Below, in pieces: positions 47,701 to 58,204 of a DNA stretch of 64,000 bases. Both the position numbers and the translations under genes were made by a program. The notes under the pieces are model-generated. The model did no database searches, was not told the DNA's origin, and saw only the letters and a program-made list of their open reading frames with translations. Numbering within the stretch: position 1 is the stretch's first letter; each line of letters opens with the position of its first letter. This DNA comes from Galaxea fascicularis (taxonomy: Eukaryota; Cnidaria; Anthozoa; Scleractinia; Euphylliidae), in assembly GCA_948470475.1 (NCBI GenBank), contig OX419336.1:34143415-34207414 (forward strand), in the 5' to 3' direction.

Positions 47701-49594
47701 GTGTAATAAAACATAATTTTCTTTGTATACCACTCTGCTTTTAGTAAGTGACTTCTCAGACATGCACAAAAACAAATCACTGATTTTTAGAATTTAACAA
47801 AAGTGCTTCTAATCTGATAGGTACAAAACGTAAGTCACAGATTACTTCAGAATTATGTACACACTGTAAGGGGTACTGGGGTTTTTTTTTACGCCTGTCC
47901 TTTGTCACAATTGTTTCATTTCCATCTACTTCGTAGTCATGCATTAGTACACTGAACAAGTTTTCCGGTTTTCGTGTAACATAAATTGAACTAGGCTGGC
48001 AAATTAAACTGATCAAAGCATTTCACTGTGTTATTCCTTGTTTATGGAGAATGCTGGGGTGAGAGTTTTAGAAACCCTAAAACTGTCTTTCTTAACATCA
48101 TACTCCTATTTTGTCTTTCTTTTTCTTCTCAGGTAGATGTCAAGTTTGTGCGCATGATGAAGCGCTACATCTCATTAAAAGAACTGAAGACTCTTCATCT
48201 GGTAAGTAAGTAATATTATTATGTAAGTAACTTTATTTACCCACATATTGCATATGAGCGAGATCTATTTTAAATGCAAATGTGTCATTGACCAGCAGCA
48301 CTAGGCCAGGGGTGGTCACAGCCAGGGTTCGTTACGTCCCTAGTGGTTCTTTAACGTCCCACAGAATCAATTTTGAAGAGTTGTGAGACGGGGCAAACGG
48401 TTTATCGTCCTTATCTGGGAAGACTAGAAAGCCTAACCATTTGCAGATGTCATTACAAAGGAATAAAGGGGATAGTTTCTTAACTGAAACTGTGGTGCTG
48501 CGTCGGTTTGGGAGTTGTACACAAAAATTTGGTTTTATCAACGGATAATGTAAATTGACCACCGTACAGGGATTCGCTCTGACGAAGGACTAATGCTCGA
48601 AACGTCAGCTTTTAATCCCTCTTAGGCTCACATGGAACGTTGCGGCTCAATCTTCGTGTTCCAGTGCAGTTTTGGAGCAGTCCTTTCAGTAGTCCTGAGC
48701 GATTTGGAGCAGTTGTTTTTAAGCATTCCCCCACCCTCCCCACCCTCGTTGTTTTTATTCTCCATTCCACTGATCTAAGCAGTGTTGACTGGTGCCTGGA
48801 ATGGGGGCTTGTGGCTGGGTGCGGGGATTTGCCAGCCGTGGAGGCGGTATTCTATCTGGGAGCTGGCTGGCCACAGTGGAAGCCTCTGGATACCCCAGGC
48901 ACCCAGCCGTTAACCCTGTTGTAATTGTTAGCGCACCAATGACAACAAATACTACCGTAGTTTTCGCATTCCCTTATGATTATCATTATTTTTTTTTTGT
49001 TTTCGGCTACTTTTTGTTGACACAGGAGCACAAAGCGTCCGGTGGCCCGTTAAAGTCGATAGCATTGTTCACATCTGCTCGGCTTTCAGTGCAACCTGTC
49101 ACTGAAGGTAGGTCATGTGGTCAGAAAATGGGATTGCTGTAGTTGTTTGAAAAAAAAAATTCACTAAACTATCTTCCATTCCCAAGACTGAACGGTTAAC
49201 GTGATGCAGGACAGTGCACTCTTTTTAAAATGAGTTAGCCAGCTGCTGCGTATATGATATGAACACAGCTGTTGAAATTGGATTGAGTGTAATGATAAGA
49301 GTTCAGGCTCTGCTCTGCCAGGAATGACTTCAGCGGGAGTAGTTTTGTTTTTGATGGTTTGTGCGTTTTGTCATTAACGTTGGTCGGTGAAAGAATTGAC
49401 TGAAGCTTAGATTTAGGTCGTTGGCTCCTTCCTTTGCCCGAAATACTCTTCCTTTTGTTCCAGAGATGCATTTCTCTGAAGAACCACATTGAAAGCCGAG
49501 TTATGACTCAACTGAAATTTATCTTTTTCTTTTCTTCCCAGATGAATTCGATTTCATATGCGGTTTGGAGGACAAACCAGAAAATGATGCTTAA
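42728..49594 (+). CDS. THYN1: Thymocyte nuclear protein 1 homologue (EVE domain)
   Basis: Exons: 42728-42797, 43460 to about 43515, 44125-44196 (or from 44128), 44597-44665, 45712-45807, 46389-46450, 47360-47393, 48133-48201, 49026-49107 and 49542-49594. The product is about 220 residues, as in vertebrate THYN1 (about 225). The N-terminus MPPRKKRKVES is a classic nuclear localisation signal. The EVE core follows: WLIKSEPESRIEKGVDVKFG, TACWDGVRNYQARNFMR, GHLAFFYHSNCKTPGIAGIV, DPHYDPGAKKGNPKWFMVDV, FVRMMKRYISLKELK, HKASGGPLKSIALFT and LSVQPVTEDEFDFI. EVE domains bind modified bases (5-methyl- or 5-hydroxymethylcytosine is reported for THYN1); the protein is expected in the nucleus. The end of exon 2 is unsure: the only in-phase donor seen is weak (GTCTAC at 43516), while the frame itself runs on to TGA at 43558. 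Introns carry a SINE B and a MITE, and a SINE A abuts the exon 8 donor. Confidence 0.93.
43851..44025 (+). repeat. tRNA-derived SINE, family B, copy 2
   Basis: It matches the copy at 7635-7805: GTAGCTCAGTGGTTTAAGAG (A box), GGTTCAATTCC (B box), CTGCCTGAGACTCTGATTTC and the end ACCATTACCATCATTAATAA. It lies in THYN1 intron 2, in sense orientation, ending about 100 bp before the acceptor of exon 3. Confidence 0.85.
46208..46231. repeat. Poly-C / poly-A tract in THYN1 intron 5
   Basis: About a dozen C's pass directly into about ten A's. Such a junction is prone to length variation and sequencing error. Confidence 0.9.
47416..47529. mobile_element. Foldback MITE in THYN1 intron 7
   Basis: Left arm GGTAATTGAACTGAGTGGAG..TTGGTCTGA and right arm TCAGACCAAAATTGCAC..TTTAATTACC are inverted. 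It begins about 22 bp after the donor of exon 7 (47394). A partial relative lies at 23241. Confidence 0.82.
48202..48465 (-). repeat. tRNA-derived SINE, family A, copy 3 (5' truncated), abutting a splice donor
   Basis: Read on the minus strand the body GCAAATGGTTAGGCTTTCTA, GTGACCACCCCTGGCCTAG and the 3' part with GCTCATATGCAATATGTG match the copy at 60581. The tail is TTAC repeats, which on the plus strand read GTAAGTAAGTAA and begin exactly at the THYN1 exon 8 donor (48202). The tRNA-like head is missing. Confidence 0.85.
48470..48630. repeat. Penelope-like terminal repeat fragment with hammerhead-like hairpin
   Basis: The segment has AACTGTGGTGCTGCGTCGG, TTTGGTTTTATCAACGG, ATTGACCACCGTACAGGGAT and then CTGACGA..CTCGAAACGTCAG. 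The last part is a hairpin with the CUGANGA and GAAA boxes. The shared flank links it to the fragment at 13977-14075. It lies in THYN1 intron 8. Confidence 0.55.
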
Positions 49595-50656
49595 GCTTAT
49601 TTGGTGCCTTGTATGGATATCTTGATAAACGTTTGCCTTGGTTCACGATGATTATACATGTATATCAGGACCTGGGTTTGAAGACTTAAAGTAAAACTTA
49701 AGACTGAAAGTAGAAAGTAAAAACTAAAGAATTAAAAAGTCTTCTCAATCATTATGTACGTCAGTTTCAGTGAAAAAAAAAACCAAACGTTCGAGGTGAC
49801 GAAAAAATTATTTTGTTGCGTTGGGATGTAACCGTGTTCCCTTGATATATATATACATGTAGGTTATCTAACGAGAGAACAAGAGAAGCGGTCCTCGTAA
49901 TTTCTCTGGGGTTGGAAACTTGCATTAGAGAAATTCAGCGTCATGTGTAAGGCAAATGGAAAACGTCAGTTTCTCGTTTTTGTTCCCTCAAAAACGGAAT
50001 AATTAACTATGGAAATCAAACCAAACAATTTTGTAATGGAAGTGAACGCGAAACGTCTAAATAACCTGCACATAGTGAAACCAAAGTGAAAACAGCAAGT
50101 ATAAGAAAATTGCAGTGGCTACTTAGTCATTTTTACGGTTTGCCTCAAACGTGGTCCTAAATCACTACTTCAGTAGGAAACAACAGTTAATCAGTTTTAC
50201 ATTTATTGATTGGATTGCTTCTTTCTGTATTCTGCCCATTGTTGTTTACTAATTTGTCTCAGAGCGGTCTTCTGACTTCAATGGATCATGTTGTTGTAGA
50301 CTCATGAAAAAGATGTGGAATTTATTGTTTAATTTGTCCATCGTTTCTATTTTTGTTCATTTTGCCATCCTTGCAGAGCCCCTTGCACTCTATGCGTCCT
50401 GGAAAGGTTATGCATCGTTATAAATAAAGGGTTCGTTAAACATCCCACTGGTTACTGAAATTTGTCGAAGCACCGTAACCCACTATTCACCGGACGTCTT
50501 CAGTAGCCTTATCAATCAATCAATCAATGTTACTTGTAGCCCAGTGTTCGTCGGGTACATGTGTTCATTGTTTGGTTCTTTTCGTTGTTCTTTTCACAGT
50601 TGATATACGTTTGGTACAATAAGCAGACAAAAGGTTCTTTCGTTTATAATCGTAAA
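49595..50656. other. 3' flank of THYN1, no gene seen
   Basis: The region holds AATAAA at 50423-50428, about 830 bp beyond the stop, and a short (AATC)n run at about 50511-50528. No exon-like sequence was recognised. Confidence 0.4.
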
Positions 50657-50835
50657 TTGGTGCAGTGGTGGGAGCGCTAACCTTCCAGCGATGTGTCATT
50701 CGACGTCATAAGTGGGCTGAGTTTGTTGGTTCTCTACTCTGCTCCGAGAGGTTTTTTTTTCTGAACACTCCGGTTTTCCCCTCTCCACAAAATCAATTTT
50801 GATTAGAGGCCATTTGATTTAGTCTCCCCAATTAG
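50657..50835 (+). repeat. tRNA-derived SINE, family D, copy 1
   Basis: A head with GGTGCAGTGGTGGGAGCGCT is followed by GTTGGTTCTCTACTCTGCTC, CGAGAGG and CCGGTTTTCCCCTCTCC. The same order of words occurs at 54366-54530. The B box is degraded. This is a common layout for coral-type SINEs. Confidence 0.65.
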
Positions 50836-51455
50836 TGGAGCACCTGTGTTCGTGACGCTTATGCTCGAGCAGATGTTATACTGACATTACACCAAAGCAA
50901 CGAGCCACAGCCAATGACTAAAGGTCCTTTGGGTCCTTCCTTCCTTCTTTCTCCTTCAACTTTCTTACACTTTCCTTAGAATTCCTGCTGTTCCTAACAA
51001 ACCCGTTTTTTGCAAGAACGCCGTTCTGATGGTAACTCGTAGCTTCGCAAGCCATGCATCTAATCTTTTACGTACTCCCCGCCCCCGCCCCACCACCGTA
51101 ACGACTAGTTGAGCTTAACTCCTTCAGTTACAAAAAACGTAAGGTGGCTCTGAAGCTACAGTACAGATTTTTTTTTTTTAAACAGGTGAACCTTGATATG
51201 CTCATTGCACGGTGGTCACAGAACTCGTTTTTGAGTTACAGGCACAAAAAGCTAAAATTAAGGGTGTTTCATAGAGGCTGTAGTGTTGCCGTGGGAACCT
51301 TATCTGTAAAACAAATGAACAACTTGTTGAGAAATATTTCCATCTTTAGGAAAAAACAAGTGTGGTAGTATTGATCCACCAAAGAATTGGTATTTACTGT
51401 GAAAATCCGAAAACCTTGAACACTAGAAATATTTGTGGATTGTTGTAGACTGTAA
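50836..51455. other. Intergenic stretch between THYN1 and VAMP7, no gene seen
   Basis: No exon with splice support or known domain. Open frames such as 51144-51368 are unremarkable. Confidence 0.4.
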
Positions 51456-51625
51456 CTAAAAAGCCAATCACGCGCGAGAAGACTAAACCATAAACAGTAA
51501 CGATAGTTTATGATTGGTGGTTGCACAATGGGAAATGTCAAACTTCGTGAGACAGAATCATACCCCTTATATGAAGCAGAGAACATTCACAGTTCCGTTG
51601 GCACTGAAAAGGTAGGAACGGTGCA
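51456..51625 (+). promoter_or_regulatory. Candidate VAMP7 promoter and 5' UTR
   Basis: CCAAT-type boxes occur in both orientations (GCCAATCAC near 51461 and GATTGGTGG near 51511) less than 220 bp before the VAMP7 ATG. A donor-like GAAAAG/GTAGGA lies at about 51611. The region would suit a short TATA-less promoter, but the start site cannot be read. Confidence 0.3.
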
Positions 51626-51673
51626 GGTTTTGCTGTGACGAAGAGGATTTGGTTTCATCCTAGAGTAAGAGCC

Positions 51674-54600
51674 ATGTCAATAATTTACAGCCTCATAGCT
51701 CGTGGAACTACGGTCCTTGTTGATTATACAGAAACTACAGGAAATTTTCAGCAAATAACAGGTTCCATCTTACAGAAAATCCCCTTGCACGATGATACAA
51801 AATGTACATACGTCTCTGGCAGGTAAGTTTATGAAGGGCCTGAGTTCATGATGGAGCATATTTGTGGGCTGTATCCTGTCACAATGTGTGTAGGTTTAAA
51901 ATTACTACGTCGTCATTTGTGATTTAACGATCAAACCTTGTCATAAGTTTAAAACTTTGCATTAAATTCAGCACGAAAGGCGCGCCGAAGGATCGTAAGC
52001 GCGCGCTTAACATGCGGCAAGGTTTGCAGTACCTCAAAGTTTTGTCGTGCTGACTTAACATCTGACGAACAAAGTACTGTAGACACCTTAACACTACCAA
52101 ACAACGCCATACTTCTTACGGTAAATGACGGGTACGCGCACGGTTGTACGTTCGAAGAGTACGTTCGAATAATTATGTATATAAAGTTACGTACATAGTC
52201 TCGAGGCTGTCTGATATGTCGCAATCTTCGATGGCTATAAATTACTTTTTTTTTTTCCAATAAATGCTTTTCTAGCCTTTTGGAAGTGTATAGGTGGCCC
52301 TCTGAAGAGATATTTTAATTCACAAACGCAAAAGAAGACGGAGAAATGCATGCGTTTTTATATATATCATACGTCAGAATTAATTAAAAAACAAGCAAAA
52401 GTGATATTCAGCGGTCAATTTACCGCGTATATTTCCGTTTGCAGTTTCATTTTGGTTCCGCACTAAATGACGTTCTGGTTCTGATTGTCAATACTCTGTC
52501 TTCCTTTTAAGTTACCATTTTCATGTGATAGTGGATGATGGTTTAATTTTCCTTTGTATGGCTGACGAGGATTTTGGAAAAAGGCAGCCATATGCATTCC
52601 TCGAAGAGGTAAGGGACTAATGGCTGCCATTTATAGTACCTTGATAGACTGAGAGAGTCAGCTGTTTTGTATTAAAATGCAATAGCAGGAGAAGTGAGGT
52701 AACAGAGGAGGGCTCAGATCTCTCACACAACCCACACTATATTCCCCTAAAGGGTACAGTACTTGAGCTGTTTTGTTGTGAAATTGAGGCATAAAGTCAA
52801 CTTTTTTCCTCTTGGAGATGTGATCTATAGTAATTAGCCAAGTAATGTGTGATATGATTGGCCATTGACTGTCAGAGCATTGAGGTGAATCACCTCTGCT
52901 TAACTGTCATTACACAGAGAAATAACCAAAATACATCATCTGAAATTGTAATGTAAGTATTTTCACAAAAGATCTCCTTTTATAATGAAAGATCTGAAAG
53001 TGAATGTGAATCTTCAGTTTTCAGGCCAGGTCTGAAAGGGAGGTAATTTTGGTTTGAAATAGAGCCAGTTCCTAAAGAACTGCGTGAAAAAAATAAATAG
53101 CACCTTTTAGTCTTGTGGTTATTTCTCCCAATGTACATGTTCAACTATATATTGACAAGTTAGAAATTAATCTTTTTTGTTGTTGTAGATTAAACGCCGT
53201 TTTGTAAACAGCACTCTGAAACAAAGAGCAAGAACAGCTCATGCCAATGAATTCAGAAGAGACTTTGGACAAGTATTGGCCAGTCAGATGGTAATTAGAT
53301 ATTTGTTACCTGGAGGTCCTATTAGGGGTTAACAGGATACAGGATATTTAGGTGAAGAATTATAGGGATACGGGATATTTGTTGGAAAAATTAACAGGAT
53401 ACAGGATATTTGTTGGAAAAATTAACGGGATACGGGATATTTAAAAACAAATTCTGGGATATCAAACATCAAAGTTGTCACTTTTTAAAAGAATAGAATT
53501 GTCTAAAATAGGTTCATTGATCAATTTTGAAGGCACAAAAAGTGAAAATATACTTGCCAATGCGATTATTTGTATTTTGCATCAAACGTTGACGATACCT
53601 GCCAATATTGGCCCTTCCAGAAATTTTGTCATTATGTAGTACCCAAACATATTACCTGCAGTGACATCATCAGTAGTGCCTTGCATTATTGGGACACAAA
53701 CCACAGGAATAATTCCTGTGGTTTGTGTGGGATACGGGATATACCGCACAACTCATCATAACACTTATGTAATTACATAATTGTTTATTTAATGTTCTAT
53801 AACTATTGCCTTCCCAGGCTTTGTTCTCTGGTCCTAGTTATGATGAAACAGATCAGATTTCGAAAGTGCGTAGAGAGGTGAATGAGGTGAAAGATGTAAT
53901 GACTCAAAATATAGGTATGGATTGACTAATATACTGCATTCTTCCTGTAATGTGATTATTGTAGACTGAGGTACAGTAGTCATCTAATTTCCAAATGAAA
54001 TGTTGATCTGGAGAATTTTAAAGAGCACTATTTAGTTACATTGGTTAGAGTTACTTAGACGTAATTAGACAGTTATGTTTTGAGTGATCATAGTCATCAC
54101 ATCTGTATTATTTTAACTAAAAAGTTTTCAACTTAGGTATCTTATTCTTGATACCATTAACTGTTTTGTGAAACGTTGTTTATAATATCGTTGTGGTATG
54201 TGCTTTTGTAGAAAAAGTTTTGGAACGAGGCGAGAAGATTGATGTTCTCGTGGGAAAAACAGAACACCTGGATCACAATGTAAGTTGATGATCTACTAGA
54301 AAACAATATTACAGTATTTTGAAGTTTGACCAACATTTTTAAAAATAAAAAATGGTTGGGAATAGGAACAAGGATGACACAGTGGAGAGACCACTTGCTC
54401 TCATCTGAATCTGAATTTGATTGCCAGACTCAGGTATATACATGGGTTCAGTTAGTTGTTGGTTCTCTGCTCTGCTCCAAGAGGTTTTTCTCTGGGTACT
54501 TTGGGTTTTTTCCTTCCCTCAAAAGCCATTGCTGGATTTCAGTATCATCTGTTTTCAGTGGACAAAATAGACACTCAGTGAAGATGCAGGGAGACAGGGT

Positions 54601-55701
54601 GGCTTAGGAGTTTATGGCACCAGATTTCAATGCAGTCATCCTGGTTTCAAATCCCGCTCTGGCCACTAGCTGGTGTTGTTCTAGGTTATACCTGGTTCAA
54701 CTCCTCAGTCATCCTTGTAAATAGCCAACTGGTTTGCCTCCAGCCAGTTGGGGTTCTCACCTTGTTATGTTTATTTGATTTGTATTATTCGTTTTATTGT
54801 CCTTGAAAAGCCCCTCATGGGGAGTTGTCAATTATGTATTTATTATTATTACCAGTATTGTTATTATTAGATGTCACTACTTAATGTAATTAATTTTATT
54901 TATTTATTTATTTATTTGATATCTTGTTATTTATAACGAAAGTTGAATCACAAACAAATCCTGAAAATATTGGGTCTTGCATTTACTGTAATTTGCAAAT
55001 TGATTAAAATCTATTGAGTGGTGCTTTTCTGTAGTGGCTGTTTTAAAATATAGAGGTTCAGTTCAAAAGTTTGAATTTTACTTACCTTCAAATGGTTAGT
55101 CAACATTTTACTCTCTAAGTTTTTTTGTTAAAGAAATGTTGATGCACCATCCAGGTATTCCAATAATTATTGTCCTTAGGTATTCACCTCAAAAATGATT
55201 TGCCTTATGAATGAAGCCTGGCATGTTATTTGATCAGCTTTCAGTTGAGTGTCGTGAACCAAAATCAAAGAGATTACCCTGACCAATCACAACAGTGAAC
55301 AGTTACAAACTGAACAATGAGCCAATCAGAGTATGAAGCAATAACGTGTAGCTGGTGCAAAGCACGAGTATAAAAATTAATGCACACATACAACTCATGA
55401 TTGGTTTTGATTTTGCTTCTTATTGGTTGAAAAAGTGGTGTGAGCTCTGCTGACCAATCACAGCACAAAGCAATGAAAAACCAAAGCAAACACACTGTTT
55501 GATGCTCAAATGAAAACTGCTCTATCAGTAATCTTTTTCCTTTTTTGTTATCAGTCTCAGGTTTTTCACAAACAAGCTGTAAGGTTGCGGAAGAAGATGT
55601 GGTGGAAGAACCAGAAGATGTGCCTACTCTTGTTATTTGTGTTGCTTGTTATTATTGCAGCCATTGTGTTGACAGTTTTGGGGATTGAAGGAAAGTTATA
55701 A
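51674..55701 (+). CDS. VAMP7: VAMP7-like longin R-SNARE
   Basis: Six exons (51674-51822, 52512-52608, 53189-53290, 53818-53914, 54212-54279, 55555-55701) join with matching phases (2, 0, 0, 1, 0) to give 660 nt, 219 residues; VAMP7 in other animals has 220. The N-terminal longin domain opens MSIIYSLIARGTTVLVDYTE and includes FHVIVDDGLIFLCMADEDFG. The SNARE motif is spread over exons 4-6 and holds the zero-layer Arg in VLERGEKIDVLVGKTEHL. A single C-terminal membrane anchor (CLLLLFVLLVIIAAIVLTVL) follows the basic RLRKKMWWKNQK. The protein mediates fusion of late endosomes, lysosomes and secretory vesicles, the longin domain folding back to regulate it. A longin plus R-SNARE plus tail anchor excludes synaptobrevin, YKT6 and SEC22. 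Confidence 0.95.
53331..53455. repeat. Tandem repeat, about 31-bp units, VAMP7 intron 3
   Basis: Four units begin with AACAGGATACAGGATATTT or AACGGGATACGGGATATTT at about 53331, 53362, 53393 and 53424, two of them followed by GTTGGAAAAATT. An isolated GGGATACGGGATAT recurs at about 53728-53743. Confidence 0.85.
53694..53728. repeat. Perfect 17-bp-arm palindrome, VAMP7 intron 3
   Basis: ACACAAACCACAGGAAT at 53694-53710 and its exact reverse complement at 53712-53728 are separated by a single A. It lies just before a stray copy of the GGATACGGGATAT repeat word. Confidence 0.85.
54366..54530 (+). repeat. tRNA-derived SINE, family D, copy 2
   Basis: It shares GTTGGTTCTCTGCTCTGCTC, CAAGAGGTTTTTCT and the following C/T-rich part with the copy at 50657. 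The head (CACAGTGGAGAGACCACTTG) is diverged. It lies in VAMP7 intron 5, next to SINE C. Confidence 0.6.
54590..54871 (+). repeat. tRNA-derived SINE, family C
   Basis: A tRNA-Leu-like head has an A-box-like GGGTGGCTTAGGAGTTTATG and a B box GGTTTCAAATCCC (54649-54661). The body contains AAATAGCCAACTGGTTTGCC and TGAAAAGCCCCTCATGGGGA, and the tail is ATT/TTATTA repeats to about 54871. It lies in VAMP7 intron 5, sense orientation. Confidence 0.82.
54895..54918. repeat. (TTTA)n microsatellite
   Basis: Six TTTA units in VAMP7 intron 5, shortly after the SINE C tail. Confidence 0.9.
55235..55525 (+). mobile_element. MITE family E, copy 2, just upstream of VAMP7 exon 6
   Basis: It opens with TTTCAGTTGAGTGTCGTGAA, carries several CCAATCA/ATTGGTT words including TTATTGGTTGAAAAAGTGG, and ends with AAATGAAAACTGCTCT. 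The opening is the reverse complement of CGACACTCAGTTGAAA at the right end of copy 1 (about 3990-4005), which defines the terminal inverted repeat. The element ends about 30 bp before the exon 6 acceptor. Confidence 0.7.
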
Positions 55702-56221
55702 CCCACATCATATTGTCCTTAATGTCCAACAAGTCTTTACATTCATGGTACTTCAGAGCTGTTTTATATAAACAGTAGTCTCCATTTGGCGTGAAAATAT
55801 GCTCAGATATTTGTTTGTGGACATTAAGCTTATCTGTTTTGGGAAGAACTTGAACAGTCTTCTGAGAGCACAAGAAACTGTGAGCTCTGAGGAACTGATT
55901 ATGTCCAAGGACAAATATCCAAGCATATTTTTAAAGCCAAACAGAGGGTATTGTATTTGTTACCCTTTAAATTTTTTTTGCAACATGCATTTGGGGAATA
56001 TCACCAGAATATCACTTAGCAATATTAAATTGTAATCACAGCATGCTTATCACCTTTCACATATATATATATATTTACGGTTGAAGTCGTAGCGCGCACT
56101 TTCGTATTTCAGTGGCGTAGTAGAAATTTTGTATAACGGTTTTTCTTCATTCACCCTGAAGAAGACCGACAAGTCGGTCGAAATATAGGTGTTCTCTATA
56201 AACGTGTCTTGTCTTCATTTG

Positions 56222-56253
<32 letters not shown>

Positions 56254-57000
56254 TAGTTAAGTGAGGAACGTGTGGTTTCCCTTTGTTAGCATTAGTTTTA
56301 AGTTTCTCTTCAGTAGTTTTGTTTCTTTGCTCAAGCTGTGCCTGTCACTAGCTTTGTAAAAAATGGTAAGTACTACTAAAAAGGGGACTGTGAAGATTAG
56401 TAACACAGTAGAGTGTGTAACACAAATTCTGGTTAGTGTCAAAAGGTTATACCATTTAACTGCAACAATACAAAGTTGTTTTGTAGGGGTAGCATATATA
56501 CAGTTAAACCCCTATTTAGCTGCCACCCTTGGGGAAATGGAAGGCTGCTTATAGGAATTTGACTGTACTTGAGTCTCACCCATCAGATGGTGCCAATTTA
56601 GGCATCTGCTCTTGGAGGCTACAAAAGGGGATGACAAGGAAAGATTTGCTTGCACTTGCACCCTTGAATCTCCCACACGGCCATGCAGGGTAAATGCCAC
56701 TGGAGTGTTTTAGTCAATTTTTTAATTAACAATTTCATTTTGTTTGTACAAGAACCAATGCTGGGTGATTAAGAGTAATCAGACTGTTAATGCAAAGTGA
56801 TAGAGAAACGTTTATTATTGTCTTTAATATTAATAAACACAATAATTGGTTGCCCGTAGTTACAGTAGATAAATGGTGCATAGGATTCTTTTTGAATTGC
56901 TAAAATGTCTGTTAGAAAATGTCTACCGAGCGTAGGAATACATTATAATAAATTGTGATTTAGTTGAGACTATGAATTGTACTTTATTATGACATGACAA
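55702..57000. other. 3' flank of VAMP7, AT repeats, no other gene seen
   Basis: (AT)n runs lie at about 56060-56075 and 56226-56253. Between them, at 56158-56205, is a hairpin-bearing segment described separately. No exon was recognised. Confidence 0.45.
56152..56220 (+). ncRNA. Hammerhead-ribozyme-like motif, probably a degenerate Penelope-related remnant
   Basis: CTGAAGA is followed by a stem GACCGAC-AA-GTCGGTC, then GAAA, then TATAG..CTATA as a third stem. This is the order of boxes in a hammerhead (CUGANGA, stem II, GAAA, stem III). The position where UH should precede the cleavage site reads AAC, so it is probably inactive. Confidence 0.3.
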
Positions 57001-57014
57001 GTGTATAGAGTTAA

Positions 57015-57262
57015 ATATCGAAAGTGTTTTCTTTTGTTTTGCATTGCTTTTCTCTGTGACTGGCCAACACACCTCGCGCCACTTTTTCAACCGATAAGAA
57101 GCAAAACTAAAACCAATCGCGACTTGCACACGCGCATTTTCCCGCGCTATGCATTGTGCCAGCCACATGAAATTATCTCGTATTCTGATTGGCTCATTGC
57201 GCTGATATCATCAGTTGTGATTGGTCAGAGTCAATGCTTTGGTTTTGGTTTTGAAAACCACT
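57015..57262 (-). mobile_element. MITE family E, copy 3 (inverted orientation)
   Basis: It contains CGCCACTTTTTCAACCGATA and TTGTGATTGGTCAGAG, which are reverse complements of words in the copy at 55235 (GGTTGAAAAAGTGGTG and CTGACCAATCACA). It ends with TTTTGAAAACCACTCT, a variant of the family's TGAAAACTGCTCT edge. It lies 1.5 kb beyond copy 2, in the opposite orientation. Confidence 0.6.
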
Positions 57263-57755
57263 CTATGACAAGCGTGACAATGACGACTTGAGTGTGTTAC
57301 CCTGGAAACCTGTTGGGCTAACATTTTCGTAGAATGTGAACCCCAAATAAATCCATTATAAAATGCATGCCTTCTCCGAAACGTGCAACGTATCGATGTA
57401 AAAGCTAGGCAGTCTCGAGAGCCAGGCACTTTGGGCCTGACTAAAGCCGGTTAAACTTTCATGAAAACCCTAGGCGGACTGGAGGATCCACACCCATGTC
57501 TGTTACTTAGTTCTCCTAGTGTTTTGTAATCCCAATATTATTTTGGCTTATTGCCGCTCAAAACGTGAGGTTGGCATATTTTGTTGATGCATTTAACACT
57601 ACTTATCATTACCCGGATTAATACTATTTTAGATTTTAGAATCGTTTGCACCTGACCTGCGTGAAAACTTCAGGAATCCCGGTCAGAATGAGCTAGAAAG
57701 CCGCTTGCTCACAGGCCATTTGCTACCAAAGTCAGCGTTGTGTTTCTGCTTTTCA

Positions 57756-58123
57756 CAGGGACCGTGCAGTATTTTTGCGATTGGGGGGGGGCTAAATAAA
57801 ATGCCGAAGGCATTTTTAGCGCGCACCGCAGGCGCAAGCGTCCTGGGGGAGGGGGTCCGGGGACATGCTCCCCCAGAAAATTTGTAAAATGAATGCTTCT
57901 AGAATGGCTAAAAATACATCCCAATATAGCAGACACAGTGAATTCTTTTATTATTTATCAGGCTAATAAACACCAAATTTGAACTAAAATAACAAAACAT
58001 CAAACGCAAGCAACACATGAAAGCAGTAGAACAGTAATTTTTCAATTGAAAAAAAAATTTTTTCCAAAATTATTGGGGGGGGGGGCTGAAGCCCTGCCAG
58101 CCCCCCTGGCTCCGCGGTCCCTG
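57756..58123. mobile_element. hAT-type MITE with TIR CAGGGACCG
   Basis: CAGGGACCG at 57756 and CGGTCCCTG ending at 58123 are inverted termini. Inside are long G runs on both sides (TTGGGGGGGGCT; ATTGGGGGGGGGG) and paired GGGGGAG/CTCCCCC words. It lies directly downstream of the minus-strand secreted protein gene and includes TTTATT (57947-57952), a minus-strand AATAAA that could end that gene's transcript. Confidence 0.75.
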
Positions 58124-58204
58124 TTTCATTGACGTGCTACGCTTTCAAGAAACTAGTCAATCTTCCTATTTTCTTCTGAGTATCGGATAAATGCTATGTT
58201 GCTT

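Noticed and set aside
53331..53455. Possible array with spacers
   Set aside because: Simple tandem repeat of about 31 bp inside a eukaryotic intron; no unique spacers.
55274..55495. 73-codon open frame, minus strand (and the similar frame at 57001-57291)
   Set aside because: Both fall in copies of MITE family E and resemble each other only because the repeat is shared.
56152..56220. Active hammerhead ribozyme
   Set aside because: Core boxes are in order, but the nucleotides before the expected cleavage site do not fit UH; kept only as a low-confidence remnant.
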